Origin: Nitrospirales bacterium
Lineage (GTDB): Bacteria > Nitrospirota > Nitrospiria > Nitrospirales > UBA8639
Length of the DNA: 64,000 bases
Assembly: GCA_022828225.1 (NCBI GenBank)
Contig: JAJEJG010000005.1
Coordinates: forward strand, 1 to 64,000
Direction: 5' to 3'
This document shows, in pieces, positions 7,723 through 16,350 of the stretch. Below the pieces are notes generated by a model. The model was not told where the DNA came from and made no database searches. It saw only the letters and a program-made list of their open reading frames with translations. Every line of letters begins with the position of its first letter. Position 1 is the first letter of the stretch. The translations under genes and the position numbers were made by a program.

Positions 7723-9264
7723 TCATGTCAGTTTCCGCGAAAACCGAAAGGCCAGTTTGGGCAGGATGCGCTTGCGCCGCGTGTCCTTGTCCACGTCGCG
7801 GACCAGCCAGCCTTTGACCGTCATGTGGATGCCGGAGCCGTCGCGGTAGCGGGAGAAGGCGATAGTCAAAAAATGCTCGCGAGTGCGGGTGCCCGGATAG
7901 ACCCACTGACGCCAACTGGTCCTGGAATCTATGTCATACATTGAACCGCCTTTTGTCTTGTCCGGGTAATGGTTGACGGTCTGCGGCTGCCAGCCCGACA
8001 GGGCCTGCTTGCCCTGCGGATGACGGAAGGCGCGTGGATCGGGAAACTGTTTCGGGGTCAGGCGGTTTTGGCTGTTGGCGAACCACGCATTCACATACGT
8101 CAGGTTGGAAAGCGGTGAAGAGATCACTTCATAGAACATGGCTCCTTGGTTGCCAAGCTTCACGCTCACCACACGGCCATAGTGTACGTCGCCGCTCATC
8201 AGTACGATGTCGCGGCCCGTGCTTCCCAGGGCCGCCAGTAACCGGCAATAGTCCCCGGTGTAGTCGAGCAGGTTGGCTTCGTGCGGGTTCTTCGTGACGA
8301 TCAGGGGTTGCGGACTCACGAGCACGCCCGGAGTCGTGAGCCCGTTGGCCCAAGCCAGCACGCGCTTCAGATCCTTCGGGCTCATCAGGCAGCCCAACTT
8401 CGGCCTGCGGAACGAACGCAGGTCGGCGAAGCAGATACTGAGATCGCCCGGGAACTCCATGATCTCCACGACCGGGCACTGTTGAACGTTCTCGATGCCC
8501 TGCCGCGCCGTCTGTTCCCAGGCCCGGCGGACCTTCGGGTCCCGCAAGGCCCACAGGTAGGGATTGTTGAAATCAGGGTCCGGAAAGCCGTTGTACCACT
8601 CGTGATCGTCGGGCAGCATGTAGGTGGCCCCGCGGGTCAACACGTCGCTGAGGCCCTTCCAGTGGCAGGCGTAGTCCCGGGCGATCCGGCGACGGACCTC
8701 TTTAGGCACCCCGGAGCGCAGATCGAACCCGACGTCCAGATAGACTTGGTCGCCGGTGAGAAACGTCAGGTCCGGGCTGTCGTGGGGACGTCGGGGGTGT
8801 TCGTACAATCCCCGGTAGGCCGTGCCCACACGCCCCCCGTCCTGGTCCGGCCAATAACAACTGCCCAAAGCGATGGTCAGGGGTTTGGCGCGTGACCGGT
8901 GCAGGGGCAACCGTTTCGGCAGCGTGCGGATACTCGCGGAGCGGAGGATTTCCCAATCCTTTACGTCTGCGCGCCACCGCTCGAAGGAGGCGCGATAAAT
9001 CCCGGCCGGTCGCAATCCCGTGAACGTGAAGCTCTTGTAAAAACGATCTTGTGACGTAGCGGGAAACGGGCGTTCCCAGTCGGCATGCCGGATCTGCCGC
9101 ACCCTGACCTGGCGGCCGGAACCATCACACAAGCGCACCCGCGCTTTCTCGGGCTTGTGCATGTCCCGCTCCAGCGTCCCCACCCAGAGACGCATGCTTT
9201 TGGTCGTCACCCGCGTGGCATAGCAGTGGAACTCACTCAACCCTTGATAATACCGGTTCGCCAT
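7723..9264 (-). CDS. PhoD-like metallophosphatase
   Basis: The 513-residue protein belongs to the PhoD/alkaline-phosphatase-D superfamily of metal-dependent phosphohydrolases. Metal-site motifs are visible: FLTGDQVYLDVG, LPDDHEWYNG and VLMSGDVHYGRVV. An N-terminal beta domain (SMRLWVGTLER) precedes the catalytic domain, as in PhoD. No clear Tat signal is seen at the chosen start, so secretion is uncertain. Its upstream gap carries the ATAGCA array and a GGATT repeat. The substrate is unknown. Confidence 0.85.
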   Translation of the reverse strand: MANRYYQGLSEFHCYATRVTTKSMRLWVGTLERDMHKPEKARVRLCDGSGRQVRVRQIRHADWERPFPATSQDRFYKSFTFTGLRPAGIYRASFERWRADVKDWEILRSASIRTLPKRLPLHRSRAKPLTIALGSCYWPDQDGGRVGTAYRGLYEHPRRPHDSPDLTFLTGDQVYLDVGFDLRSGVPKEVRRRIARDYACHWKGLSDVLTRGATYMLPDDHEWYNGFPDPDFNNPYLWALRDPKVRRAWEQTARQGIENVQQCPVVEIMEFPGDLSICFADLRSFRRPKLGCLMSPKDLKRVLAWANGLTTPGVLVSPQPLIVTKNPHEANLLDYTGDYCRLLAALGSTGRDIVLMSGDVHYGRVVSVKLGNQGAMFYEVISSPLSNLTYVNAWFANSQNRLTPKQFPDPRAFRHPQGKQALSGWQPQTVNHYPDKTKGGSMYDIDSRTSWRQWVYPGTRTREHFLTIAFSRYRDGSGIHMTVKGWLVRDVDKDTRRKRILPKLAFRFSRKLT

Positions 9265-9296
9265 ATAATGCCCGACGGTTTCCCCCTCTCAAGGGT

Positions 9297-9369
9297 ATTG
9301 TGGATTTTGGATTGTAGATTTTTGATTTCTAATTTCCAATCCACAATCAGCAATCAAAAACCCAAAATG
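9297..9369. repeat. interspersed GGATT-type palindromic repeat, copy 3
   Basis: TTGTGGATTTTGGATTG is followed by AATCCACAATCAGCAATC, again an inverted pair. It lies about 30 bp upstream of the PhoD-like gene start. Confidence 0.85.
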
Positions 9370-9411
9370 CTCTTCTGTGGATTGGAAGCATAGCCGCCTG
9401 CGTTGCGGAAC

Positions 9412-9501
9412 ATAGCAAAATCATAGCAGGATATAGCAGAAAACATAGCAAGTATAGCATTTCATAGCATGAAACATAGCAGAATCATAGCAAACATAGC
9501 A
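9412..9501. repeat. nine ATAGCA hexamers at about 10.5-bp spacing
   Basis: ATAGCA occurs at 9412, 9423, 9433, 9445, 9454, 9464, 9476, 9487 and 9496. The steps are 11, 10, 12, 9, 10, 12, 11 and 9 bp, averaging 10.5 bp, one turn of B-DNA. The spacers are A/T-rich and vary. The steps are not multiples of three, so this is not a coding repeat. The array sits in a 411-bp non-coding gap (9265-9675) between hppA and the PhoD-like gene; the rest of that gap holds a GGATT repeat and a GC-rich inverted repeat around 9595-9655. Confidence 0.9.
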
Positions 9502-9675
9502 CAAGCCTTTTGTCTCCTTCGGTCATTCCCGTGAAGGTTCAGCAATTCGTTGACAGAAGGGTTAGTCTGAGTGGGAGAGATTGTGTCGTTTTCCTCCCCT
9601 TGCCCCTCCTTACCTTTCGACTTCGCTCAGGGCAGGCAAAGGAGGGGAATGGAAGAAAGGTTCTTCAGCGACCCG

Positions 9676-11733
9676 TTATGGCACGATGAAGGAGATGATG
9701 AGGAGGGACACGATGTTGATGACTTTGATCATCGGGTTGATCGCGGGGCCCGCGGTGTCTTTGAAGGGGTCGCCGACCGTATCGCCCGTGACCGCGGCCT
9801 TGTGGGTTTCGGTGCCTTTGAGACCCTGTTCCTCGATGTATTTTTTGGCGTTGTCCCAGGCCCCGCCGCCGCTGGTCATGGTAATGGCCAGGAACAAGCC
9901 CGTGACGATACTGCCGACCAACACGCCGCCCAGGGCCGCCGGACCCAGGAGTACGCCCACGATGATCGGGGAGATCACGGGGATGATGCCCGGTACCAGC
10001 ATTTTTTGAAGGGCGGACTGGGTCACGATATCCACGCACGTGCCGTATTCCGGTTTTTGCGTGCCTTCCATGATGCCGGGGATTTCCCGGAATTGCCGCC
10101 GGACTTCTTCCACGACCAACCCGCCGGCCTGGCCCACGGCTTTCATACACATGGCCCCGAAGATAAACGGCAACATCCCGCCGAGGAACAGCCCCACGAG
10201 GATGTTGGGATCGGACAGGTCAAAGGTCAGGCTTTTGTCGCCGGCCTGGGCTTCGCGGGCATATTCCGCAAACAGCACCAGGGCCGCCAGCGCGGCCGAG
10301 CCGATGGCGTACCCCTTGGTCACCGCCTTGGTGGTATTGCCCACGGCGTCGAGCGCATCCGTAATTTTCCGCACGTCTTCGCCCAAATGGGACATTTCGG
10401 CAATGCCGCCTGCGTTATCCGTGACCGGCCCGAACGCGTCGATCGCCACCACGATGCCCGCCATCGACAACATGGCCACTGCGGCCACCGCGACGCCGTA
10501 CAGCCCGCCGCCGTCCGCGCCGCCGCAAATCCCGAAACTCGATAAAATTGCCGCGACGATGACGACCACGGGCCACCCGGTGGACTGCATGCCCACGGCC
10601 AACCCGGCGATGATGTTCGTGGCATGTCCGGTTTCACTGGCCTTGGCCACCTCCTGTACCGGCGAATAGCCCGTGGCCGTAAAGTAATCGGTGATAAAGA
10701 CCAGGGCCAGGGTCACCACCAGGCCCAGGAGCGCCGCGATGAAGTAACTGACGCCCGAGACCCCGCCGATGCCGTCCATCATGTTGGTGGTCACGGGAAA
10801 GAACGCGATCGCGGCCAAGCCGCCGCTGACGAACAGGCCTTTGTACAGGGCCGACATGATGCTCCCGCCTTCACTCGCTTTCACGAAGAAGATCCCGATA
10901 ATGGTGGCGAAGACGGTCAGCCCGCCGAGGGCCAGGGGATACAGCACGGGGGCCGAGTTGCCGGGGAAGAGACTCATGGCCAGGACCATGGCCGCGACGA
11001 TGGTCACGACGTAGGTCTCGAACAGGTCCGCGGCCATGCCGGCGCAGTCGCCCACGTTGTCGCCCACGTTGTCCGCGATCACCGCGGGGTTGCGGGGGTC
11101 GTCTTCGGGAATCCCGGCTTCGACTTTGCCGACGAGGTCGGCGCCCACGTCCGCGGCCTTGGTGTAAATGCCTCCGCCCACCCGGGCGAACACCGAGATC
11201 AGGCTGCCGCCGAACCCGAGGCTGATGAGGGCGTGCACGGCTTTTTCCGGTCCCGCCACCGCGGATCCGATGGCGTAAAACCCGGCCAGGGCCACGAGGC
11301 CCAACCCGATGAGCAGCAACCCTGTCACCGCGCCGCCTTTGAAGGCGACCTGCAAAGCCGGGTCCAACCCATTGGACGCGGCCTGCGCCGTCCGCACGTT
11401 CGCCCGCACGGCGATCACCATACCCACGTACCCGGCGATGGCCGAGGCCGCTGCGCCCACCACGAATCCCATGGCGGTCAACAACCCGAAATTGTCCGAC
11501 CACATCCCGGCCAGCCATAGAATCAGGAACATGACGCCCGCCACGATGCCGACGGTTCTATATTGTCGATTCAAATACGCGCCGGCGCCTTCCTGGATCG
11601 CCAACGCGATGGTTTGCATGGTGTCGTTACCGGCGTCCTGTCTCAGGACCCAGAAGGTGAGATACACGCCATAGGCAATACCCACGATGCCGGACACTAA
11701 CGCAAAGATAATTACCGAACTCTCAGTACCCAC
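9676..11733 (-). CDS. hppA: membrane-bound ion-translocating pyrophosphatase
   Basis: HppA couples hydrolysis of pyrophosphate to proton (or sodium) transport. The 685-residue, roughly 16-helix protein contains the catalytic region [20 protein letters not shown] and the Asp-rich [18 protein letters not shown]. The motif GNTTKA carries Lys where potassium-dependent enzymes have Ala, which in this family marks potassium-independent H+-pumps. The start codon is GTG (complement of 11731-11733). In an autotroph with many biosynthetic PPi-releasing steps it can recover energy. Confidence 0.96.
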   Translation of the reverse strand: MGTESSVIIFALVSGIVGIAYGVYLTFWVLRQDAGNDTMQTIALAIQEGAGAYLNRQYRTVGIVAGVMFLILWLAGMWSDNFGLLTAMGFVVGAAASAIAGYVGMVIAVRANVRTAQAASNGLDPALQVAFKGGAVTGLLLIGLGLVALAGFYAIGSAVAGPEKAVHALISLGFGGSLISVFARVGGGIYTKAADVGADLVGKVEAGIPEDDPRNPAVIADNVGDNVGDCAGMAADLFETYVVTIVAAMVLAMSLFPGNSAPVLYPLALGGLTVFATIIGIFFVKASEGGSIMSALYKGLFVSGGLAAIAFFPVTTNMMDGIGGVSGVSYFIAALLGLVVTLALVFITDYFTATGYSPVQEVAKASETGHATNIIAGLAVGMQSTGWPVVVIVAAILSSFGICGGADGGGLYGVAVAAVAMLSMAGIVVAIDAFGPVTDNAGGIAEMSHLGEDVRKITDALDAVGNTTKAVTKGYAIGSAALAALVLFAEYAREAQAGDKSLTFDLSDPNILVGLFLGGMLPFIFGAMCMKAVGQAGGLVVEEVRRQFREIPGIMEGTQKPEYGTCVDIVTQSALQKMLVPGIIPVISPIIVGVLLGPAALGGVLVGSIVTGLFLAITMTSGGGAWDNAKKYIEEQGLKGTETHKAAVTGDTVGDPFKDTAGPAINPMIKVINIVSLLIISFIVP

Positions 11734-11754
11734 GAAACGCCCCCTTTGGCAGAC

Positions 11755-11812
11755 TAAGGAATTTTAGATTTTGGATTGCTGATTGTGGATTTGGGAATTT
11801 TGGATTGCTGAA
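11755..11812. repeat. interspersed GGATT-type repeat, copy 4
   Basis: TAAGGAATTTTAGATTTTGG and GATTGCTGATTGTGGATT lie just upstream of hppA. The inverted half is not evident here, so this may be a partial copy. Confidence 0.75.
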
Positions 11813-12046
11813 AGGCGTGTTATTCTAGCCCGCCGTTCGTTGAATGTTCAAGGAGAAATTCCCCGACGCGGAGAGCCTGGGCCCAATTCACGCTATGCCC
11901 GGATAAGAAAGAACTCGAGACGGCTGACGATCACGGCGCGGCCGAAGTTGCCCATCTCCGGATTTTCTGTTAACGTGTCATAGTTGTTCATTTCTAGGGC
12001 GGATACATCTTCCTTCAACCAGACCAATTTTTCTTGAGACAATTGT

Positions 12047-13084
12047 ATGGCGTGGGAACCGAGAGATCCATGGGGTCAACAAGGCGGAGCCGATCCGCTT
12101 GATGACGTCCTGAATAAAGCCAAGGAACAATGGCAGCGGATGAAACCGACCCGGGGGATGAAGTCCATCGTCCTGGTCGTGGCGGCTATCCTGATCCTCT
12201 CGCAATCGGTCTTCAAGGTCGAACCCGACGAGGAAGGACTCGTCAAGCGGTTCGGCGACGTGGTGCGGACCGTCGAGCCGGGTCCTCACCTCAAGATCCC
12301 GTTCCTTGAAACCGTCGTTACGCCCAAGGTCCAGAAACTCCACCGTATCGAAGTCGGGTTTCGCACCAATGCCCGGGGCCGGGCGCAAATCGTCCCGCAG
12401 GAAGCCCTCATGCTGACCGGGGACATGAATATCCTCTCCGTGGAGTTCATCGTCCAATACAAAATCAGCCAGGCCAAGGACTACCTGTTCAACGTGGCGA
12501 ATATCGAAGAGACCATCAGGAAATCAGCCGAGGCCGCGATGCGGGAAGTCGTCGGCAAGAATAAAATCGACGAAGCCTTGACCGTGGGCAAGGCCGCGAT
12601 CCAACAGTCCACACAGCAACTCCTGCAAAGCATCGTCGATGAGTATGAGGGCGGCGTCCAGATCGCCACCGTGCAATTGCTCGACGTCAATCCGCCGCAG
12701 AAAGTGGCCAAGTTCTTCAAGGACGTGGCCAGCGCCAAGGAAGAACGCGAGCAATTGATCAACCAGGCCCATGGGTACCGGAACGACATCATTCCGAAAG
12801 CCAAGGGACAGGCGGCCCAGGACGTCAATCAGGCCAAAGGTTACGCCCAGGCCAGAATCGCGCGCGCCGAAGGTGAAGCCAACCACTTCCTGCAGACGCT
12901 GGCGGAATACAAGAAAGCCAAGGGCGTGATCGGCAAGCGGCTGTATATCGAAACCATGGAAGAAGTGCTCTCGAAGGTGGACAAGATCATTCTGGATTCC
13001 AACGCCGCGGGCAACGTGCTGCCGTACCTCCCGTTGGAGCGATTGCGAAGAACGCCCGGCAAAAAAATGGAGGCCTCGCCCTGA
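12047..13084 (+). CDS. hflK: HflK, membrane modulator of FtsH protease
   Basis: HflK and HflC form a large SPFH/band-7 membrane assembly that regulates the AAA protease FtsH. The 345-residue protein has a Pro/Trp/Gly-rich N terminus (WEPRDPWGQQGG), one transmembrane helix at about residues 40-60 (SIVLVVAAILILSQSVF) and an SPFH domain starting EPDEEGLVKRFGDVVRTVEPG. Long helical repeats follow. Its stop overlaps the hflC start (TGATG), indicating translational coupling. Confidence 0.94.
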   Translation: MAWEPRDPWGQQGGADPLDDVLNKAKEQWQRMKPTRGMKSIVLVVAAILILSQSVFKVEPDEEGLVKRFGDVVRTVEPGPHLKIPFLETVVTPKVQKLHRIEVGFRTNARGRAQIVPQEALMLTGDMNILSVEFIVQYKISQAKDYLFNVANIEETIRKSAEAAMREVVGKNKIDEALTVGKAAIQQSTQQLLQSIVDEYEGGVQIATVQLLDVNPPQKVAKFFKDVASAKEEREQLINQAHGYRNDIIPKAKGQAAQDVNQAKGYAQARIARAEGEANHFLQTLAEYKKAKGVIGKRLYIETMEEVLSKVDKIILDSNAAGNVLPYLPLERLRRTPGKKMEASP

Positions 13085-13941
13085 TGAGACAGAACCTGCT
13101 CGTCGGTATCATCGGCATCCTGGTTCTGCTGGTCGTGTTGGGGGCCTCGCCGTTCTTCATTCTCGACCTGACGCAAACGGCCATCGTGGTCCAACTCGGG
13201 AAACCCAAGCGGACTGTGACCGAACCCGGGCTGAAGTTCAAACTGCCCTTTGTCCAGGAAGTCCGGTATTTCGACAAGCGCCTCCTGGATTACGACGTGC
13301 CCGCGCGCGAAGTCATCACCCAGGATAAAAAGACGATCCTGATCGACAACTTCGCCAAGTGGAAAATCGTCGATCCCCTGGAGGTCTACAAGGCGTTCCA
13401 GACGCAACGGGGCGCGCTGCAACGGCTGGACGATATTATCTACTCCGAAATGCGCGTGGAACTGGGCCGGCACGAGCTGTCGGAAATCGTCTCCGCGAAC
13501 CGGCTGCTGATCATGTCCGAGGTGGCCAAACGCTCCAATGAAAAAGCCTCGAAATACGGCCTGGAAGTTTTGGACGTCCGCATCAAACGCGCGGACCTGC
13601 CGGAGCAGAACGCCAAGGCCGTGTTTGACCGGATGCAGGCCGAGCGGGAACGGATCGCCAAACAGTACAAAGCCGAAGGCGCGGAAGAAGCGCAAAAAAT
13701 CCGGTCGGAAGCCGAAAAGGACCGGGAGATTCTCATCGCCGACGCCTACAAAACCGCCCAGGAAATTCGCGGTGAAGGCGACGCCAAAGCCTACAAAATC
13801 TACGCTGACGCGTATCAGCAGGACCCGAAATTCTTCGAATTCGTTCGATCCATGGAAGCCTACCGCAAGACGTTCTCCAAAGACACGACCATGGTGCTCA
13901 GCCCCGACTCCGAATTTCTCCACTTCCTCAAGAAACGCTGA
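13084..13941 (+). CDS. hflC: HflC, membrane modulator of FtsH protease
   Basis: Partner of HflK. The 285-residue protein starts with one transmembrane helix (residues 5-25) and an SPFH domain (TQTAIVVQLGKPKRTVTEPG). The typical C-terminal segment FFEFVRSMEAYRKTF is present. It overlaps hflK by one base and is followed by a GGATT repeat. Confidence 0.95.
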   Translation: MRQNLLVGIIGILVLLVVLGASPFFILDLTQTAIVVQLGKPKRTVTEPGLKFKLPFVQEVRYFDKRLLDYDVPAREVITQDKKTILIDNFAKWKIVDPLEVYKAFQTQRGALQRLDDIIYSEMRVELGRHELSEIVSANRLLIMSEVAKRSNEKASKYGLEVLDVRIKRADLPEQNAKAVFDRMQAERERIAKQYKAEGAEEAQKIRSEAEKDREILIADAYKTAQEIRGEGDAKAYKIYADAYQQDPKFFEFVRSMEAYRKTFSKDTTMVLSPDSEFLHFLKKR

Positions 13942-13946
13942 ACAGA

Positions 13947-14018
13947 CATTGTAGATTTTTGATTGTGGATTGCTGATTGTTTTGAAATCTAAAATCCACA
14001 ATTAGCAATCCAAAATTC
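13947..14018. repeat. interspersed GGATT-type palindromic repeat, copy 5
   Basis: TTGTAGATTTTTGATTGTGG and GATTGCTGATTG face AAATCTAAAATCCACAATTAG and CAATCCAAAATTCC. The element fills the gap between hflC and the pentapeptide-repeat gene. Confidence 0.85.
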
Positions 14019-14023
14019 CTCTC

Positions 14024-14677
14024 ATGCCCAATCAAGACCATCTTGATCTGTTACTTCAAGGCCTGGAAGTCTGGAACAAATTCCGACGGACTCAGCCGGA
14101 CGTCACGCCTGACCTGCGGGACGCCGACCTGTCGGGTTACGACTTCACGAGAATGGATTTTTCCAGGTGCGACCTGACCGGCGCGGATTTGTCCGACGCC
14201 TACTTGCTCCAGGCCAACCTGGAAGAAGCCGATCTGACCGGAGCCAATCTTACGGAGGCGGACGCTATCGAAGCCAACCTGCTCAAAGCCTCCCTGACCA
14301 ACGCAACGCTCGTGATGGTGGACCTGAGCGGAACCGGCTTGATCCGTGCGAATCTCGCAGGGGCGGACCTCTCCAAGGCCAACCTGACGCGCGCCTCACT
14401 GCCGTGGGGAAATTTACAGGGATGCCGGTTGGTGCAGGCCAACCTGAAGATGGCCGACCTGAGAGAAGCCGACCTCACGGGAGCGGACCTGTCCGAAGCC
14501 AACCTGCAAGACGCCTCCCTGACCGGGGCTGTTCTTCAACGCGCCAACTTGCAGGGTGCCAAAAACGTCTCCTTGGAATACCTCGGAAAAGCCAGGACGC
14601 TTTTTCAGTCCCGCCTCGCCCCTCAGCTTCAAGAAGAAATCGAAAAGAACTACCCTCACCTGCTGAAACAACCGTAA
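14024..14677 (+). CDS. pentapeptide-repeat protein
   Basis: The 217-residue protein consists mainly of A(D/N)LXX pentapeptides from about residue 35 to 185, for example LTGADLSDAYLLQANLEEAD. Such repeats fold as a right-handed quadrilateral beta-helix. Function is not predictable: some members mimic DNA and protect gyrase, many are unknown. There is no signal peptide. The C-terminal 30 residues (ARTLFQSRLAPQLQEEIE) are a helical cap. It ends just before a palindromic repeat. Confidence 0.9.
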   Translation: MPNQDHLDLLLQGLEVWNKFRRTQPDVTPDLRDADLSGYDFTRMDFSRCDLTGADLSDAYLLQANLEEADLTGANLTEADAIEANLLKASLTNATLVMVDLSGTGLIRANLAGADLSKANLTRASLPWGNLQGCRLVQANLKMADLREADLTGADLSEANLQDASLTGAVLQRANLQGAKNVSLEYLGKARTLFQSRLAPQLQEEIEKNYPHLLKQP

Positions 14678-14691
14678 GGCGCCGCCTCTTC

Positions 14692-14794
14692 CCGTCATCC
14701 TCGACATTTTTAATCGAGGATCCAGGGGTTTTTCTTTTTTTCGTCCGTAAAGACAAAAAGACACTGGATCCCCGATCAAGTCGGGGATGACAGA
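14692..14794. repeat. GTCATCC...GGATGACA palindromic repeat pair, copy 1
   Basis: An outer inverted pair surrounds CGAGGATCCAGGGG and AAGACACTGGATCCCCG. The right arm contains CCCCGATCAAGTCGGGGATG. Similar copies are at 16.24 and 17.97 kb. It separates the convergent pentapeptide and GTPase genes and may act as a terminator-like structure. Confidence 0.8.
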
Positions 14795-14821
14795 AGAGGG
14801 GATCGGAGATGACAGCAGGGG

Positions 14822-15775
14822 CTACTGCAAGGAGCCACTTCTTCTGATGAGTACAATCCGGCCAAGCAGATGCTCGGGAGGATTCACGGGGGGGACGACC
14901 AAATCGACCCGCGGACCGACACCCTGCACGAGTCGAAGGCCATCGGAAGTCTGCACGAACCCTTTGGCTCGCAGGGCGTTGCGCGATTGAATCCTGCGAA
15001 CCAGCGTCTCGGGGGCGATGCCCTGCTCCACGACGCATTCTTCCGCCTCGAACGCCTCATGGGTATGAGGTTCATGTGCAGGCGGCCTGGCGGCTCGTTT
15101 GGGAAGACTCCCGGGATCAGGCGGAAACAACACCGGCGTACTGACGCGAGCCTGCACGGCCGGAACGACCGGTGTTCCCGGAGCCAAACCTTGCACCCGT
15201 TCCCGGACCCGGTCGCGTTGTTCCGACGGCACGAGATCCAGTTTGTTCAGGATCAACAGGTCGGCCGATGATACCTGCTGTTCAAAGGTCCCTTCCAGGT
15301 CACGGCCTTCCGCGACCTGTTCGGCATTCACCACCACCGCCGAGAGACATTCGCCGACCCACTCGGACACCGGCTCTCGCCAGAAATTCAGGAGCGTATC
15401 AAAGGGCAAGGCCACCCCGGACGTTTCCACCACGACCCGATCAGGGCGGACCTCTTCATGAATCCGTTGCAGCGTCGTCACGAATTCATCGGAGAGTTTG
15501 CAACAGACGCACCCGCCTTCCAATTCCACGTACCCCGGGCCGGCCTGGTTTCCCAACAGGGCCTGATCGATTCCCAACTCCCCGAATTCATTCGACACGA
15601 CCGCAATCCGCCCCCCCCGCGCCTGTGCCTCTTCAAGCAGATGCCGCACGAGCGTGGTTTTCCCCGCACCCAGGAATCCGGACACGACCAGCGCCGGCAC
15701 GTTGTTTCCGGTGCCCGGCCCATCCGCGGCTTTATCTTGATCAACCGACGTTGAGGATTTGTCTTGAGGCGACAT
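14822..15775 (-). CDS. G3E-family GTPase (CobW/YjiA-like metallochaperone)
   Basis: The 317-residue protein shows the Walker A GFLGAGKTTLVRHLL (about residues 33-47) and the ELEGGCVCC metal-binding CxCC motif. NKLD (G4) follows in LLILNKLDLV. The C-terminal CobW_C domain is recognisable (VVPPVNPPEHLLGRIVLIRR). These proteins load metal ions, often zinc or cobalt, into target proteins. The His-rich segment HEPHTHE (about residue 235) supports metal handling. No target gene is adjacent. Confidence 0.9.
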   Translation of the reverse strand: MSPQDKSSTSVDQDKAADGPGTGNNVPALVVSGFLGAGKTTLVRHLLEEAQARGGRIAVVSNEFGELGIDQALLGNQAGPGYVELEGGCVCCKLSDEFVTTLQRIHEEVRPDRVVVETSGVALPFDTLLNFWREPVSEWVGECLSAVVVNAEQVAEGRDLEGTFEQQVSSADLLILNKLDLVPSEQRDRVRERVQGLAPGTPVVPAVQARVSTPVLFPPDPGSLPKRAARPPAHEPHTHEAFEAEECVVEQGIAPETLVRRIQSRNALRAKGFVQTSDGLRLVQGVGPRVDLVVPPVNPPEHLLGRIVLIRRSGSLQ

Positions 15776-15822
15776 GGATTTTCAAACACATAAAACCCTC
15801 CCCCCTGACGAGAGAGAGCCTG

Positions 15823-15966
15823 ACCCATAACTCCCTCTCCCCTCGTGGGAGAGGGCTGGGGTGAGGGGGGCAAAAGGCCGGGGTGAAGAGGGCGTCGGCG
15901 TTACCGCACTCATCGCGCTCTCCTTAAACCACCCTCACCTTAATCCTCTCCCATCAAGGGAGAGGA
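15823..15966. repeat. two CTCTCCC/GGGAGAGGG palindromic repeats
   Basis: CTCCCTCTCCCCTCGTGGGAG and AGGGCTGGGGTGAGGGG lie at about 15830-15870. A second, inverted partial copy (CCACCCTCACCTTAATCCTC then CCATCAAGGGAGAGG) is at about 15931-15966. They occupy most of the 234-bp gap upstream of the G3E GTPase. Confidence 0.75.
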
Positions 15967-16009
15967 AATTTTATTGACAACTACCGCCGGGCTTTATGAG
16001 AATGCCTGA

Positions 16010-16186
16010 ATGGATACTCCGTTGCCAACGTCATCCGATTTGCCCTCGGAGACCGATCTTCCCGACCGCCAATGCAGGTGGTGCCAAGTGACGATGACGA
16101 AACGCCTAGTGGCCGACGGTCGCTTCATCCATTACACCTGCCCGTCCTGCCTCTTTCAACATACCGGGAAACGCCAGAGTACCTGA
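16010..16186 (+). CDS. 58-residue zinc-ribbon protein
   Basis: An ATG at 16010 opens a 58-codon frame ending TGA at 16184-16186. The product has two CxxC knuckles, CRWC and CPSC, separated by 19 residues, with HYT before the second, the layout of a small zinc ribbon. The N-terminal 22 residues are acidic and Pro/Ser-rich. Tiny zinc ribbons of this type are common but mostly without known function. The ribosome site is weak (TATGAGAATGCC), so confidence rests on the cysteine pattern. Confidence 0.55.
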   Translation: MDTPLPTSSDLPSETDLPDRQCRWCQVTMTKRLVADGRFIHYTCPSCLFQHTGKRQST

Positions 16187-16237
16187 CGCCCGGCAATCCG
16201 TGCCTCCTGCCGGGATTATTGATTGCCGATTCCCATC

Positions 16238-16299
16238 TTCTGTCATCCCCGACATTTGTAATCGGGGATCCAGTGTCTTTACTTTGTCCGTGAAGACAT
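16238..16299. repeat. GTCATCCCCGAC palindromic repeat, copy 2
   Basis: TGTCATCCCCGACATTTGTA and ATCGGGGATCCAGTGTCTTT match the family at 14.7 and 17.97 kb. The inner stem CCCCGA/TCGGGG can form a hairpin. It lies between the zinc-ribbon gene and the 3' end of the TraB-family gene. Confidence 0.8.
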
Positions 16300-16350
16300 G
16301 GGACGGCACGCAGGCCGTCCCCTACTTAGCACAGTCAAACGCTCAATCAT

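Noticed and set aside
9412-9501. CRISPR array
   Set aside because: The repeats are 6 bp with 3-6 bp spacers; no CRISPR-length repeats, unique spacers or cas genes were seen in the window.
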